DNA from: Riptortus pedestris
Lineage: Eukaryota > Arthropoda > Insecta > Hemiptera > Alydidae
DNA length: 64,000 nt
Assembly: GCA_019009955.1 (NCBI GenBank)
Contig: CM032230.1
Coordinates: forward strand, 11,027,501 to 11,091,500
Direction of reading: 5' to 3'
The notes beneath the pieces are model-generated. The model was given only the letters and a program-made list of their open reading frames with translations. It did not search any database and had not been told where the DNA came from. Positions within the stretch are counted from its first letter, which is position 1, and each line of letters opens with the position of its first letter. The translations under genes and the position numbers were made by a program. Below are positions 44,451-55,355 of this stretch, in pieces.

Positions 44451-45512
44451 ATTATTTTGTATATATATGGAAAAATTATGATTTGTATTTGTTTGCACTA
44501 GTATTTATTATTATATGTTCCTTCCTCTTTTGAAATTGCTTTCTTTGCTAGGTAGTCTCGTCTGTGGTTTTGAATTTTGTCATCCTCAACACCTATATAG
44601 TTTGATTATATCATAATTGTTCACACTAGGACTTGAAACAATGCAGGTATAGAAAAGTATACTTTTTATAATTCTGTGGGAACTTGATTCAAAATAATAA
44701 TGCAATTAAAATTTATTATTGAAATTAAAATTGATTTTCGACTAGAATGTATTTAATATATCCTGATAATTATTGAGTAGTTGTTCATAGAAAATGCTAA
44801 TTTCAAAAATATGTTATTACAATATATTATGTTCTATGCCATATTAATAGGCCAACTATTTTTACTATAATAATGTTTCCCAAATATTTGGTTTGGTGTG
44901 TTGGTGAAAGTTTCTAAAGAATTCACTTGTAAGAGTGCTTCTCTTTCTCTGACATTGAAAGTACCCTGAAGTCCTTGTTGATTCAGTTTTTAATATTAAA
45001 AATCTAGGTGCTGAGATTGTGTTACATTTAAAAATATTAATTTAACTGTATTTTCTCATAATTTCTTTTTGTTATTTTACTTTAAAGTTAAATTTTTTGA
45101 GTATATTTTATTTGGGGGTACGTTATCTAAATTCGTGTACCACTATAATAGAAGTTTTGTTTAAGAATTGTGTAAATGCATTTTGCTATTTTATTTTTTC
45201 TTTTTTTTTTTTTATGAAGATTAATCCTTAGTCTAAAATAATAATATTGATATGTTAATCTACAAGGGTATCCCCATCAATTGTTTGTTTGTCACTGGGC
45301 TTCAAGATAAATCTCATATTAGAAATTACCTAAATTTGCTTAAATTTTTCCAACAAGATGTACAAATTCCATTTCCTATGATACTATTATTAAAGCTTAT
45401 AGATTACACATTATATGACAGGCCCATCAAGAGATTTTGAACATTAGAGATGACTAGGCTAGTTACATGAATTAGGGTGTTTATAGTATATATTATTTAA
45501 TATGATATATTT
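44451..45512. other. Unassigned AT-rich DNA
   Basis: No motifs; open frame 45252-45440 is unremarkable. Confidence 0.35.
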
Positions 45513-45605
45513 TTCTTTAACGCTGTAGCGTTATTTGTTTGACCGTTACCTAATTCACTATTTTTAAACGTTTCATGTAAAAACTAAAGATCAGGTCGTC
45601 AATTT
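45513..45605 (-). repeat. Family B middle module
   Basis: TTAACGCTGTAGCGTTATTT, GACCGTTACCTAATTCACTA, AAACTAAAGATCAGGTCGTC. Confidence 0.65.
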
Positions 45606-46166
45606 TTATTATTGGAGCTATAATATACGGTACGTACTTATATAGTACGGTAGGTACTTTTTAGTAAAGTGTAGTTGTTACATTTCTTTCCTGTTCTACA
45701 AAAGATTCTGCATCGAAGACTTAATATTTACTGATCCCTATGTAAATTTATTTAATTCTATGGGCTGCCAGAATTCATGCAATTGAATCTCAATGGGTTA
45801 TTTATGCAGTGATCCGGTTGAAGGATAGCATAGAATTCATGTCAACCATTTCCTTCAGATTGTCTCCTTAGCCAGAATCGATTTATAGGATCGTCGTTAA
45901 TCAGATAGTTATCCAAAGGTCTGGAGCAATAAGAGACTATTTAAATTCCAACAAAGGCCTAGTGGGCACTATTTACATAGCTCACTTTCTCCTGTTTACA
46001 ATTGTAAATCTCGGATACTCTGCATTAAAAGACTTCGGTTCACAGAAGAACTAGAGGGGGCTTGCAATTCTCATGTCTCCTCACAATGTATGCAGTTACT
46101 CTATAGGACAGAAAACTAATTAACTTAGAATTGAATAAAAAAAGGACAAATTCTGTTTTCCTTAAA
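45606..46166. other. Unassigned
   Basis: TACGGTACGTACTTATATAG and TACGGTAGGTACTTTTTAGT at 45630-45662 form a short direct repeat; nothing else. Confidence 0.35.
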
Positions 46167-46340
46167 ATATTGTTGCGAAAATTAAATAGATGAATAATCC
46201 TTCAGAGAGAGAGAGAGTCGCGTATTTGGAAAGTGTGACGTAGATCAAAGAGACCGATAGAATGTTCTAGGTCTGACCAGTACCTTCCAGTCAGACGTCG
46301 AATGGACTAGACAATTCCCCTTTGATGTATGCCGCCTCCC

Positions 46341-46375
46341 TATAAAAAGGAGCTCGGGCCAGCCGTGAGTCAGTT
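46341..46375 (+). promoter_or_regulatory. LTR core promoter: TATA box and initiator
   Basis: TATAAAA at 46341-46347 and TCAGTT at 46370-46375 have the canonical spacing for an RNA polymerase II start near A46372. A (GA)n run lies upstream at 46205-46216. Confidence 0.75.
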
Positions 46376-46501
46376 TATGCTCAGCGATCTTGATGGTTAC
46401 ATCAGTGCTACAGTGCGACTTAGTACAGTGCGGTAAAGAGTTTTTATAAGAAGAACAGTGTTGTGCCGTGACTGTGAGTAACAGTTTAGTGCCGTGTTTA
46501 A

Positions 46502-46614
46502 GACAGTGCAGTGCCGCGAAGTAAAGGACAGTGAAGTGCCGCGAAGTAAAGGACAGTGAAGTGCCGCGAAGCAAAGGACAGTGCAGTGCCGAAGTAAAGG
46601 ACAGTGCAGTGCCG
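46502..46614 (+). repeat. 25-bp tandem repeat inside the LTR
   Basis: Unit GACAGTGCAGTGCCGCGAAG plus TAAAG, four copies and a partial, with one copy lacking two bases; lies in the transcribed leader part of the LTR. Confidence 0.93.
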
Positions 46615-47025
46615 TCTTTCTGTGAATTTCAGTGAATTATTGGACTGTGACTCATTGAAGAACAGTAACGCTATCAGTGTATACTGTGAGTAGTAATTAA
46701 GAATAATCACCAAGTTTATTGTGCATTGTGAAATAAATTTTGCAGTGATAAAAACTGTGAAACTTGCGAGTATTTAATTTTGCAATCCAAAAGAACTCTT
46801 ATTAAAACCGTTTATTACTGGTTTTGGTAATACAAAAACGTAACAATATGATAAAGGATACAATGTCCTGAAATGAATCTTCATATAGCTATAAACTCTA
46901 AAAAACATTAATTCAATAAAAAATTATCATAATCTTTTAAAAAATATTGAATATCGAAGAATGTGGATGTAACTTATGACACGATCTTTCAACACTATAG
47001 TCAAATGCCTACAAATCCTATTTTT

Positions 47026-47026
<1 letters not shown>

Positions 47027-47077
<51 letters not shown>
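47027..47077. repeat. (TA)n microsatellite
   Basis: About 50 bp TA, no family B around it. Confidence 0.96.
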
Positions 47078-47083
<6 letters not shown>

Positions 47084-47194
47084 ATGTAGGCACCTATTAA
47101 TACAATTTCTAGCAAAGAATTATTAAGGATTTTGTTAAAATAATGTTATTCAATTTTTGTTCTTTTAATATTTTTTTTTGAAAAGGGATAGCCC

Positions 47195-47223
47195 CTGAAG
47201 AGGTGGCATATAAGCCACGAAAC
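47195..47223 (+). ncRNA. Hammerhead-like core (candidate)
   Basis: CTGAAGA (47195-47201), one unpaired G, a perfect 5-bp stem GTGGC-ATATAA-GCCAC (47203-47218), GAAA (47219-47222) and C. This reproduces the hammerhead layout CUGANGA, stem II, GAAA. CAGACATGAAGTTCTTTAAA follows, a sequence shared with about 15.5 kb. It is probably the decayed 3' region of a Penelope-like element; no coding sequence was found upstream, and helices I and III are not convincing. Confidence 0.4.
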
Positions 47224-47279
47224 TGTATATATCTTTTGTGAAAATCATTATTCAGACATGAAGTTCTTTAAATTATTTT

Positions 47280-48374
47280 GATCCTCGGGACAAATGTGGT
47301 TCTACCGTTCCTATTAAAAACCAGGATGCTTTTGGCTGGGCCCTGCTTGTGACCTTCTATGGCACTCTGGCAATAACTAATAGAAGTCTAGAGGATGAAG
47401 TTAAATATCACTCCAAGTGGAGTAAGGAGGAAGGATTTGAGGAGGCCATGGGTCAGGACCATAGTCGCAGACTTCAAGAGATGTTTTAATGGTCCAAGGG
47501 TTGTTAAGAGGTCCGGGTTCTTCAAGGACTGTAGTACTGAGCAAGTTAATAATAAGATAAAATGAAACAATATTTTAATTACACATAACTAAAACATAAA
47601 TGACAATTATTGGTAATTTGTAAATGCTATTTATAGCTAGGCTGAGAACCTTATCATTTGTGTGCTTCCTTCTAGAACTCTAGGTGACTTTAACGTTGCG
47701 TTAAATTCTCATTCATGCTCTCCTGAATATATTTCAATTCCTTGTAATGTGTGTCTTATAAGCATGAATTACATGATTTATTAATGTTCTAATAATAAAT
47801 GTTATTGTACTGGAAGTCCTATCCAATAAATAATGTGCAAAACAATCTCTACTATTCCGTGTTTGAGATAGAAAGTGGTTCTTGACTAACTTATTACCTC
47901 ATAGATGGTGGTAAGATATGGTTATATTTTTCCAAACTTTATGCCTGTATTGTAGATAGTTTGACATTAAACCGTATATAATACTGTCAGCTCCTTGATT
48001 TAATTATTTGACATTTATAATTAACAGTTATAATTCAAATGTTTTACTACATTTATTAAGATTAAATATCTATAATAACTATTCAATAGAAAAACGATAG
48101 GCGAAAGTCCAGCAAAAAGAATCGAGTTACAATTGATTTCGAAAATTAAATAATAAAAGGCTATAGATGTGCACATATAATACAGATGCTGGGCGTAAAC
48201 CTTCATAAGAAATATTGATAATTACAGTTACCACTTTTTATGTTTAATTGTTTTAAATTCATTAGTGATCTAATATTCAATTTAAAAAATACCATCAATA
48301 AAGCATTGCTGTAGAGTTATCGACTGAGTGAGCTTCCCTACATTATCTTGCATATCTCTGCCTGGTTGCCATGT
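47280..48374. other. Unassigned
   Basis: 47290-47560 is GC-richer with a minus frame (47388-47570) rich in Leu but without motif; the remainder is plain AT-rich. Confidence 0.3.
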
Positions 48375-48495
48375 ATTTATTTTATTTACTAACGCCTCTT
48401 TATAGTTACTACTGCTATAAGGGCGATGTGGAATCCGCCGCGAAATAAGTTCTTTTGCCTACGCGAGAATCAAACCCAAGTCTCTAGTTTTTGAA
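48375..48495 (-). mobile_element. tRNA-derived SINE fragment, diverged
   Basis: The minus strand has TTGGGTTTGATTCTCGCGTA (box B) followed by GGCAAAAGAACTTATTTCGC, and ends with a TTAGTAAATAAAAT-like tail at the low-coordinate edge; the middle of the body is deleted. Confidence 0.6.
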
Positions 48496-48817
48496 GAGCT
48501 TTATAAAAATAATAAACTCGTGGATTTCAGGGACCCTTGTCATTATTAAGGCCTTCAGATTTTTGACCGGGTCTTCCATATTTTATACTTCCAAGCGCCC
48601 ACAGGACTTAATCTGAGACTGAAGTGTTCTGTTCTTATTCTTCTGTTCTTCTTCAGTTTTAATACAGTCTGAATTTGATACATTCTGAATGATTACGTCG
48701 TTTCAAATGAACCAACCATTTTTAACAATATTGTTGACAATAGTTTGGATATGTATTGACAATAGGTACGAAATAAAATTACAAATAAAAGAAAATATTT
48801 TTTTTATATTTTAAGAA

Positions 48818-49289
48818 TTATGCTATTATAAAATAGAAAACCAAAACCAAAAGTCCATAAGAGTACGTAAATAGTACAATGTAATGGGAAGGAAAAACAT
48901 TTGGAATCACAATGTCAAGTAAAGTCGTAAGTGAAGCGTAAAAGGTTCTGAATGGATTATAGTAAAATACATTATTGATAAAGTTCGCGGCTTGTCTACG
49001 AAGTCCTTGACATTCCCATTCTTGATATTTCTCACTTTGTAGGTCACAGTCTCGCGATCTCTTCGTCTTTATTTACCTTTTCTGTCAGTCTGTCAGGGCA
49101 AGGTCCTTTCTTCCCAGGTCTTCCTGTTCCTCAAACACCTGGTGCACGGTATGTCGGAGGTGTGGGCTGCCCCACCTTCTTCACAACAATGACACCTGCC
49201 TGTCTTAGTTGCCCACTGGCTGTATACTCATGTGTCTCTGGGGAGGGGTCATGAAGCAAATCACTTATGGCTTTCTCAACCTCAAGGAC
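48818..49289 (-). pseudogene. Probable LINE remnant, linker before reverse transcriptase
   Basis: Frame 1 from 49289: VLEVEKAISDLLHDPSPETH, EYTASGQLRQAGVIVVKKVG, QPTPPTYRAPGV, a TGA, then GTGRPGKKGPCPDRLTEKVN. After a shift: KTKRSRDCDLQSEKYQEWEC, GLRRQAANFINNVFYYNPFR, TFYASLTTLLD, open for 80 codons to 48818. The segment RRQxxNxxFxxNxxxFYxxL resembles the basic linker that precedes the reverse transcriptase in several LINE polyproteins, and RPGKKGP-type text is usual just before it. The protein-like character is strong; the family call is tentative. Confidence 0.5.
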
Positions 49290-49339
49290 TTATCAATCCT
49301 CAGTCAAATCGTATTGGGATTAAACATAGAAGTGTTATG

Positions 49340-49850
49340 GAAATTTATGTTTAGTTACAAAGGAACTCACGGTCATTGCTACCTTTAGAACTTATGTCTA
49401 GTTATAATGAACTCACGTTCCTTGCTACCTTTAGAACTTATGTCTAGTTATAATGGAACTCACGTTCCTTGCTACCTTTAGAACTTATGTCTAGTTATAA
49501 TGGAACTCACGTTCCTTGCTACCTTTAGAACTTATGTCTAGTTATAATGGAACTCACGTTCCTTGCTACCTTTAGAACTTATGTCTAGTTATAATGGAAC
49601 TCACGTTCCTTGCTACCTTTAGAACTTATGTCTAGTTATAATGGAACTCACGTTCCTTGCTACCTTTAGAACTTATGTCTAGTTATAATGGAACTCACGT
49701 TCCTTGCTACCTTTAGAACTTATGTCTAGTTATAATGGAACTCACGTTCCTTGCTACCTTTAGAACTTATTTCTGGTTATAATGGAACTCACGCTCCTTC
49801 CCACCTTTGCGATTAATATCAGGTTGCAATGGAACTCCGTCTTCTCTGCA
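49340..49850. repeat. 47-bp minisatellite, about ten units
   Basis: Units of GGAACTCACGTTCCTTGCTA, CCTTTAGAACTTATGTCTAG, TTATAAT. Seven inner units are almost identical, one differing by a single base loss; units at both edges are diverged. GGAACTCACGTTCC within each unit is a near-palindrome. This is a direct tandem array without spacers, so not a CRISPR. Confidence 0.97.
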
Positions 49851-50179
49851 ATGACTATCTGGACTGTTTTGGATTCCGACCATCGTGTCTGTACGTCTGT
49901 GAAGAAAATCACACCTCCCAATGTTAAAAGACTCATGATTTTCTATAGATCTGTAGGTTACTTCCTTAACTATAGTTATGTGTCTTTTAACCTACATTCA
50001 TTGTACGCCGAAATTCCAAAAGAACAACAGCTCCTTTAATATTGTAGTTAGAGAAATAGGCTGAGCATTGTTGCATATCACATTATGAATAATAATGGTA
50101 ACGCAGTATTTTTCGATCTGACTGATAATAACAGATATATTTGTTACTGTTCGTTTTAACCCTTCAAACCTCCATCTCT

Positions 50180-50294
50180 TCTAGGGACATTTTCGACAAT
50201 TGAAGAGCTATATCTTTACTATTGCATGAAGCATTTAAATATTTTAAGTCGGGTAAAGATTAATACGAAAATTACTAATGTTAACAGACGCATG

Positions 50295-50349
<55 letters not shown>

Positions 50350-50452
50350 AATAGCTTTCGTTAGAATTAATGACCTCTTGAAGACACTTTTCGAAATTCC
50401 CGTTATGAGAAGACCGTCAATAGCATTTTCTCTAAATTGAAATCTGCTAACA
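50180..50452 (+). repeat. Family B, right half, diverged
   Basis: AAAATTACTAATGTTAACAG, (TA)n 50297-50343, GAATTAATGACCTCTTGAAG, CGTTATGAGAAGACCGTCAA, end TTGAAATCTGCTAAC; the palindrome is eroded. Confidence 0.7.
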
Positions 50453-51394
50453 CACATATATAGAGAGAGATCTAACTATTTGAGATTAAATATATTGAAG
50501 ATTGAGGAACTCTCATCCATTCGTTATTAATTTCACCCCCTTTGCCAGTGGATGGGAGTTTCACAGTTTAGAGTGGCTCTAATTTCTCAAATGATCCAAC
50601 AGGTGCCTGAATTGGCCATTAAGCCTCTAATAGCCTCAAGGACCGATAAAATCCTTTTAAGATGGGAATGCCACACAAAACGGTGTAGCCATTTGTAAAA
50701 TAGGCGAAATCCTAACCTTCCTGCTTTCTCGAGAGCTATCCAGCCACCTCAAACGCTTTTCAGAGTTTTAGCTTTCGGGAAGGAGGTCTCACCTTTACAG
50801 GACAAAGGAATCCTGGTCTCAGATAGACATTCAGTGTACGAGTATTAAACTCTTTCCCTTCGGGGATAATCTGTTTTTTTCTACCCATGTATAAATTTGT
50901 TTGATTTTAAGACAATGTGCAATACTTTGTTAAATATATATAAAAATTGCTTAACAAAATATGAGGCATGGGAAATGACAATTATATCACCTATTATTTC
51001 AATTGTTTTTGTGATATATTATGGTTTTGTCAACACTTGTAATTATTAAGACTCTTTGCCTCTGAGGCTTTAATCTACTGGGTGGGTCCTGAGAAATGTA
51101 TTCGAGTATAAGGTATTAATACAGCAACGAAAAGAAAAGAGTACAAGAAACAATCTCACAGTATAATAACCGACCCATTTTAGAAAAACATTTAAATCCA
51201 AATTGGTACAAATGAATTTCAAAATCGCGAGATTAACAAAAATCGTTGAGACTAGCAGAACTACTTCTTTCACAGGCCACCATATTTGAATGCGGTTTCG
51301 AAACTCTCTAACCTCGCATGCGAAATAGATTAAACCAGCACATCCAAGAGATGAGTGAATTAATTGGATTAGACGTGACCCTATGATCAATGTA
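50453..51394. other. Unassigned
   Basis: 50560-50840 is GC-richer without an open frame; 51070-51390 (-) is open for 106 codons, Leu/Val-rich, with no recognised motif. Confidence 0.3.
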
Positions 51395-52150
51395 TTTTTA
51401 TTTATTATTATTTATTTGAGATGCCGCTACAATGGCGATTCATCTTTTATCATGTTTGAATATAATTTTACAAAATTAAATAAATATTAGCATTTTTACA
51501 AAACTAAATGTTACAAAAGTACAAAATAAATAGGACGATGCCGCTACAATGGCGATTCATATTTTAATATGTTAGAATATAATTTTACAGAATTAAATAA
51601 ATATTAAAATTTTTACACAGTTAACTTTTACAAATGTGCAAAATAAATAGAATGGACAAAACTAAATACAAATTGCTAGTATATTTACAACATGAGGAAA
51701 AAATACAAAATAAAAATAAAACAGTAAGAAAAAAAAAAGATAAATCATAGTCATCAAAAAGATATGATCATTGTAGAACGGGCACCCAACGGGATAATAT
51801 TACAAGTGCATCTTGCGACCAAACTTGGAGCATTCCAGGCGTACGTAGAGTGCTGCTGTCTAGGGCTTTCGTGGCCGTGTAGACGGGGATGGAATTTCTG
51901 GTGGATTTGGTGTAAGCTTGTAACAATACGGATGTTCAGGTCGTTGTGGAGGGATAGCGTTGATACAAAACAGCACGCATTAGTAATTGTTTAGAGGATT
52001 TTAGCACTGGCACAATTTGGATTATATAGAAACGTTTGTGGAACCCCACAGTTCAATTTCATTATAGTCGAAGTATAGTAATGTATGTGAGTCGTTTGGT
52101 TGTGAGAAAATATTTTGAATTTCCGTCCAATAGTCGGAGCAAAAGTCTAA
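51395..52150 (-). pseudogene. Jockey-like LINE 3' end with C-terminal coding remnant
   Basis: Minus frame around 52010-51760: TITNACCFVSTLSLHNDLNI, RIVTSLHQIHQKFHPRLHGH, ESPRQQHSTYAWNAP. The pattern LHxDLxI...I...xxKFHxRLxxHxSP resembles the C-terminus of jockey-clade polyproteins (DLxIPxVxxxI...FxxRLxxHPNPL). A 3' UTR follows with two direct copies of a 118-bp unit (51419-51536, 51537-51650) carrying ATGCCGCTACAATGGCGATT, and an AATAATAAATA-type tail at 51395-51410. 5'-truncated near 52150. The plus frame 51764-51994 is its shadow. Confidence 0.6.
51419..51650. repeat. 118-bp direct tandem duplication
   Basis: Two copies starting GATGCCGCTACAATGGCGAT, each continuing with ATATAATTTTACA and AATTAAATAAATATTA; the copies differ at scattered bases. 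Confidence 0.93.
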
Positions 52151-52165
52151 ATCAACGGTTTAGTT

Positions 52166-52168
<3 letters not shown>

Positions 52169-52202
<34 letters not shown>
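52169..52202. repeat. T34 tract
   Basis: Uninterrupted run of about 34 T; on the minus strand this would be a poly(A) tail after TCATCACAGATTAC. Confidence 0.95.
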
Positions 52203-52203
<1 letters not shown>

Positions 52204-52304
52204 TAATCTGTGATGAGGGTTGAATATAGAAAGAACAAATAGCGACCATTAGAGGAGCCACCAACGATTTTCAGAAGCTTGTTGTATTTTTTATTAAACG
52301 ACCA

Positions 52305-53196
52305 CATTTAGCAGATTGTCCTGGGGAAAATTACCTACGGAGGTTGAGCACATGATTGACGATTTTTGAATATCTATTTTGGGGTTTAGAGGGTCTAAGT
52401 GCAGTGAGCTGTACAAGAAAAAAGAATGAAAATACTCAATTATTTTTATGTATTTATTGATAAAAACGAAATTAAAAGAAACCACAATAAAATTAAGTAC
52501 TTGTGCATTACATAAAATCAGTAAGTAAAAATAACCCCTTTTTAGTGGTGGCGATGAATCAGGTGCTTTGATAATACATTTTCAATTTAGTGAGGTTTAA
52601 TCTTAAATCTCCTCAATTAAAGATATCCAGTTTTTCTTCTTTTTTTTTTTTTTTGTTAGAAGATTGGCAACCGCGCTGAAACCTTTTTCCACTAGAAATG
52701 ATGACGGAAAAGGAATAAAAACTTTCTCCATCATGAGGGATAAATAACAAGGATATCTTTTTGAAGCCAGAATACCTTATATCCGATTCAGATCCTTAGG
52801 ATGTTAAAAATGTTAAATTAAATTAAACATTCAAAATTAAAATCGCGAAACACTTAAATGAGACTCATTACCGTGTATGCCCGTTTACATCCCACACTCA
52901 CCTGGGATCGATATACATTGGGTTCATTGATTTAAAGATTAAATATCAAATATTGTTTTCATTGCCCTTCTACGATGTTAGATTATATATCTACTGTGTG
53001 GCACCATCATTTAAGGTTTTCAAAGCTTAAATGCTTAACGAGATATTCGAATTTTTTTAGTATTCAGTCTTAAGTAAACTCACACATCCGATTTGTACTT
53101 TGAAAAACTAAATCGCTAATGATCATCAGCTTCTCCCTAAGCCAGCTCATAGGTAAAATCTGCTTAGTTTACTCAACGTCTGTGTGACGGGTATTT
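52305..53196 (-). repeat. Family B, ends present, middle rearranged
   Basis: R end TTTAGCAGATTGTCCTGGGG and ACGGAGGTTGAGCACATGAT; the L end TAAAATCTGCTTAGTTTACT and GTCTGTGTGACGGG at 53155-53196; body motifs near 53040. 52400-52850 does not match the family and may be inserted DNA. Confidence 0.6.
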
Positions 53197-54639
53197 TTAT
53201 TTTATTTATCTCATATGAGGTAGTAGTTATTAAATTCATAGTTCCTTATCAGCAGACCAGTTCTTTGTGGCTGATCCCTAACTGTAATCTCTCAATGTCA
53301 GAATATGACCGGAGAATTTTCTGACAGGTTACTAGGTCATGAACAACTAAAGCTAAAAATCATGTCCTCCCTGGCATCTTCAAACTCTAGCTGGCTATCT
53401 CGGATTGTGGTTTGGAGAAATATGTCTTTCTAACTTAAATAATTCCCTTTAAGCTCACATTACAATATCGGACATAGACAATATTGGGCATATATTTTGT
53501 TATCGTTTTGTAAAAGTCTTTGAAACATTATGATCGTTAAGCTACTGTAGTTAGCGTTAAAGGCTGCAAGATGAGTCAAGTACCATTTTCTAGCCGGGCT
53601 TTTCCATAATAACTCACTGGAATATTTATTACACATTCAAATAATTTATTTTTGAGCTATACTCCTCCTCAGCATCATTGGTTCGCCGAGCTGTCATGTA
53701 ATATGCAAATAGTTCTATTATCATCTGCCGTGAACACCTTTTCATAGACATTGCTCATCGAAAAACCCAATGAAAGATTTTATTTATTTTTTAACTTTAA
53801 AGTGTCATACATCATCGTTGGACATTTGGGTCCTTGATATACTTACAACTTTGCCAAAACGATATTACACTTAAGTGGTGATGGTTGAGTATGTATACTT
53901 TAGCTGATTTAAGGATTTGGCTGGTAGCAATATGGCAATTTGTTTAGCACCGTAATCTTTAAAGTCAAGTGAATAACTTGAAGAGTACCAATTTAGTTAT
54001 CAAAAGCTAGTTAAGAGAGAGATAACCCTGGTTTAGGAGAATTAATGTTGTCTTTTAACTGTATTCTATTAAAATAATATTAATTAATTATTGTGCTCCA
54101 CTTTCAAGAGAGCTCACTCCTGCCTTACTAGCTACCATTTTATTCATTCATAAATAGTGCTGCAAATGCATTTTTAAAAGCGAAGCTTTATTAAAAGTTA
54201 GTACAGGATAAATAATAAATAATATTAGCCGCTTTACCCATTGTTCACGGTTAGAAATAAAAATGGTTTCCCATATAAATATAAAGGTTAAATCAACTTG
54301 TGAAGAAATCATCCTTTTATTTTCTTCACGTATGTACTTTACATTGTAGAGTCATTCAGTTCTAATACCCGTGAAGTACAATTGGGAATTGGACGAATTG
54401 TATTTATAATGGCTTCCCGTCGAAATATAAATATTTGGTTAACTAAGCACTGACTAATTTCTTTGTTTTAGAAATTGTTATACGCGCAAGGCACGGAATG
54501 TCCATTAGACGAATATTGACGGAATGATTATCATTTATTTTATTTAATCAAAATTAAATTAGTTTCCAGTCAAAAAATAACGATTACATCAATCTAGCAT
54601 TTGACTTGTATATTTGTATATAAATATATAATGTATACC
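53197..54639. other. Unassigned, free of the repeat families
   Basis: About 1.4 kb without transposon hallmarks or long open frames; may be single-copy non-coding sequence. Confidence 0.3.
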
Positions 54640-54750
54640 AATATTTTGAATGGACCATATTTTCGTAAACTCCTAGGTAGGATCGATGGACATTTCAGGA
54701 AATCGCTACATGAATACAACCTCCATAGCTGATTTCTCTTAGAAAGAAAC
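54640..54750 (+). repeat. Family B right-end module
   Basis: TTTGAATGGACCATATTTTC, CTAGGTAGGATCGATGGACA, ATGAATACAACCTCCATAGC; the palindrome is lost. Confidence 0.75.
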
Positions 54751-55300
54751 GTCCTTTCTGTTAAGTCATTCCCTTAATATACGTGTGAAGTTAAGAGTGA
54801 ATATAGACGAATTCAAGGTTCACAATAACTGTTATTAATCACTCATTTTCATCACACGCTGAAAATGTTCTTGCTGCTGTTATTATCTCGCTTTACTTTT
54901 CAAGCGTGGATTAGATAGTTGATGAATATATGGGACTTTATACTGGTTCACGTGTTAAAATAATTATCCTTTCCAGTGAAAAATAAAAACGGCATTATCT
55001 TAGTATGTAGTAGAAACATATTCATTATTCAGTAGAGATAGCATGAATTTTTCCAATAAGTTTTAGCTGCTATGGGCCGATCCTAAGCTGGTATATCACC
55101 AGCTCTTATTTCTACATCTCAATTGACAATCAATCAAGGCGCCTATATATTTTTATTTTTTGACAGTTTTATGTAATTTCAATTTAATTAATCTAATACC
55201 CGGGAATATTCCTGGTTCGTTGGTTTGTTATTTTAGAATCCTATAGATGAATAAAATACTAACTGGATATTCAAAACTTATAAAGGTTGATTTCTTTTCT
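54751..55300. other. Unassigned
   Basis: Nothing recognised. Confidence 0.35.
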
Positions 55301-55355
55301 TAAACGGCGCTCCCGCCTCCGAGAAAACTCTCTCCACCTTGGTCATTTCTAAATG

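Larger units (their letters stand above)
46171..46845 (+). mobile_element. Solo LTR of a retrotransposon (Ty3/Gypsy-like)
   Basis: Begins TGTTGCG and ends CGTAACA, a short terminal inverted repeat with TG...CA ends, flanked by ATAT on both sides (46167-46170 and 46846-46849). A 4-bp duplication, and ATAT in particular, fits several insect Gypsy lineages. Inside: TATAAAAAGG at 46341; an initiator TCAGTT at 46370 about 30 nt downstream; four and a half copies of a 25-bp unit (46502-46614); AATAAA at 46732. No internal region or second LTR is present, so it is a solo LTR left by recombination. Open frames on the minus strand at 46245-46574 and 46498-46713 come from the 25-bp repeat and are not genes. 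Confidence 0.88.

Noticed and set aside
46245..46713. 109- and 71-residue open frames (-) with repeated SRHFTVLYF
   Set aside because: They are antisense translations of the 25-bp repeat inside the LTR.
49340..49850. CRISPR-like regular array
   Set aside because: Units are contiguous with no unique spacers, and the sequence is eukaryotic.
53216..53235. TGAGGTAGTAG, an 11-nt match to the start of let-7 microRNA
   Set aside because: The match fails after 11 nt and there is no complementary arm within 80 nt on either side to form a precursor hairpin; one such match in both strands of 64 kb is not very surprising.
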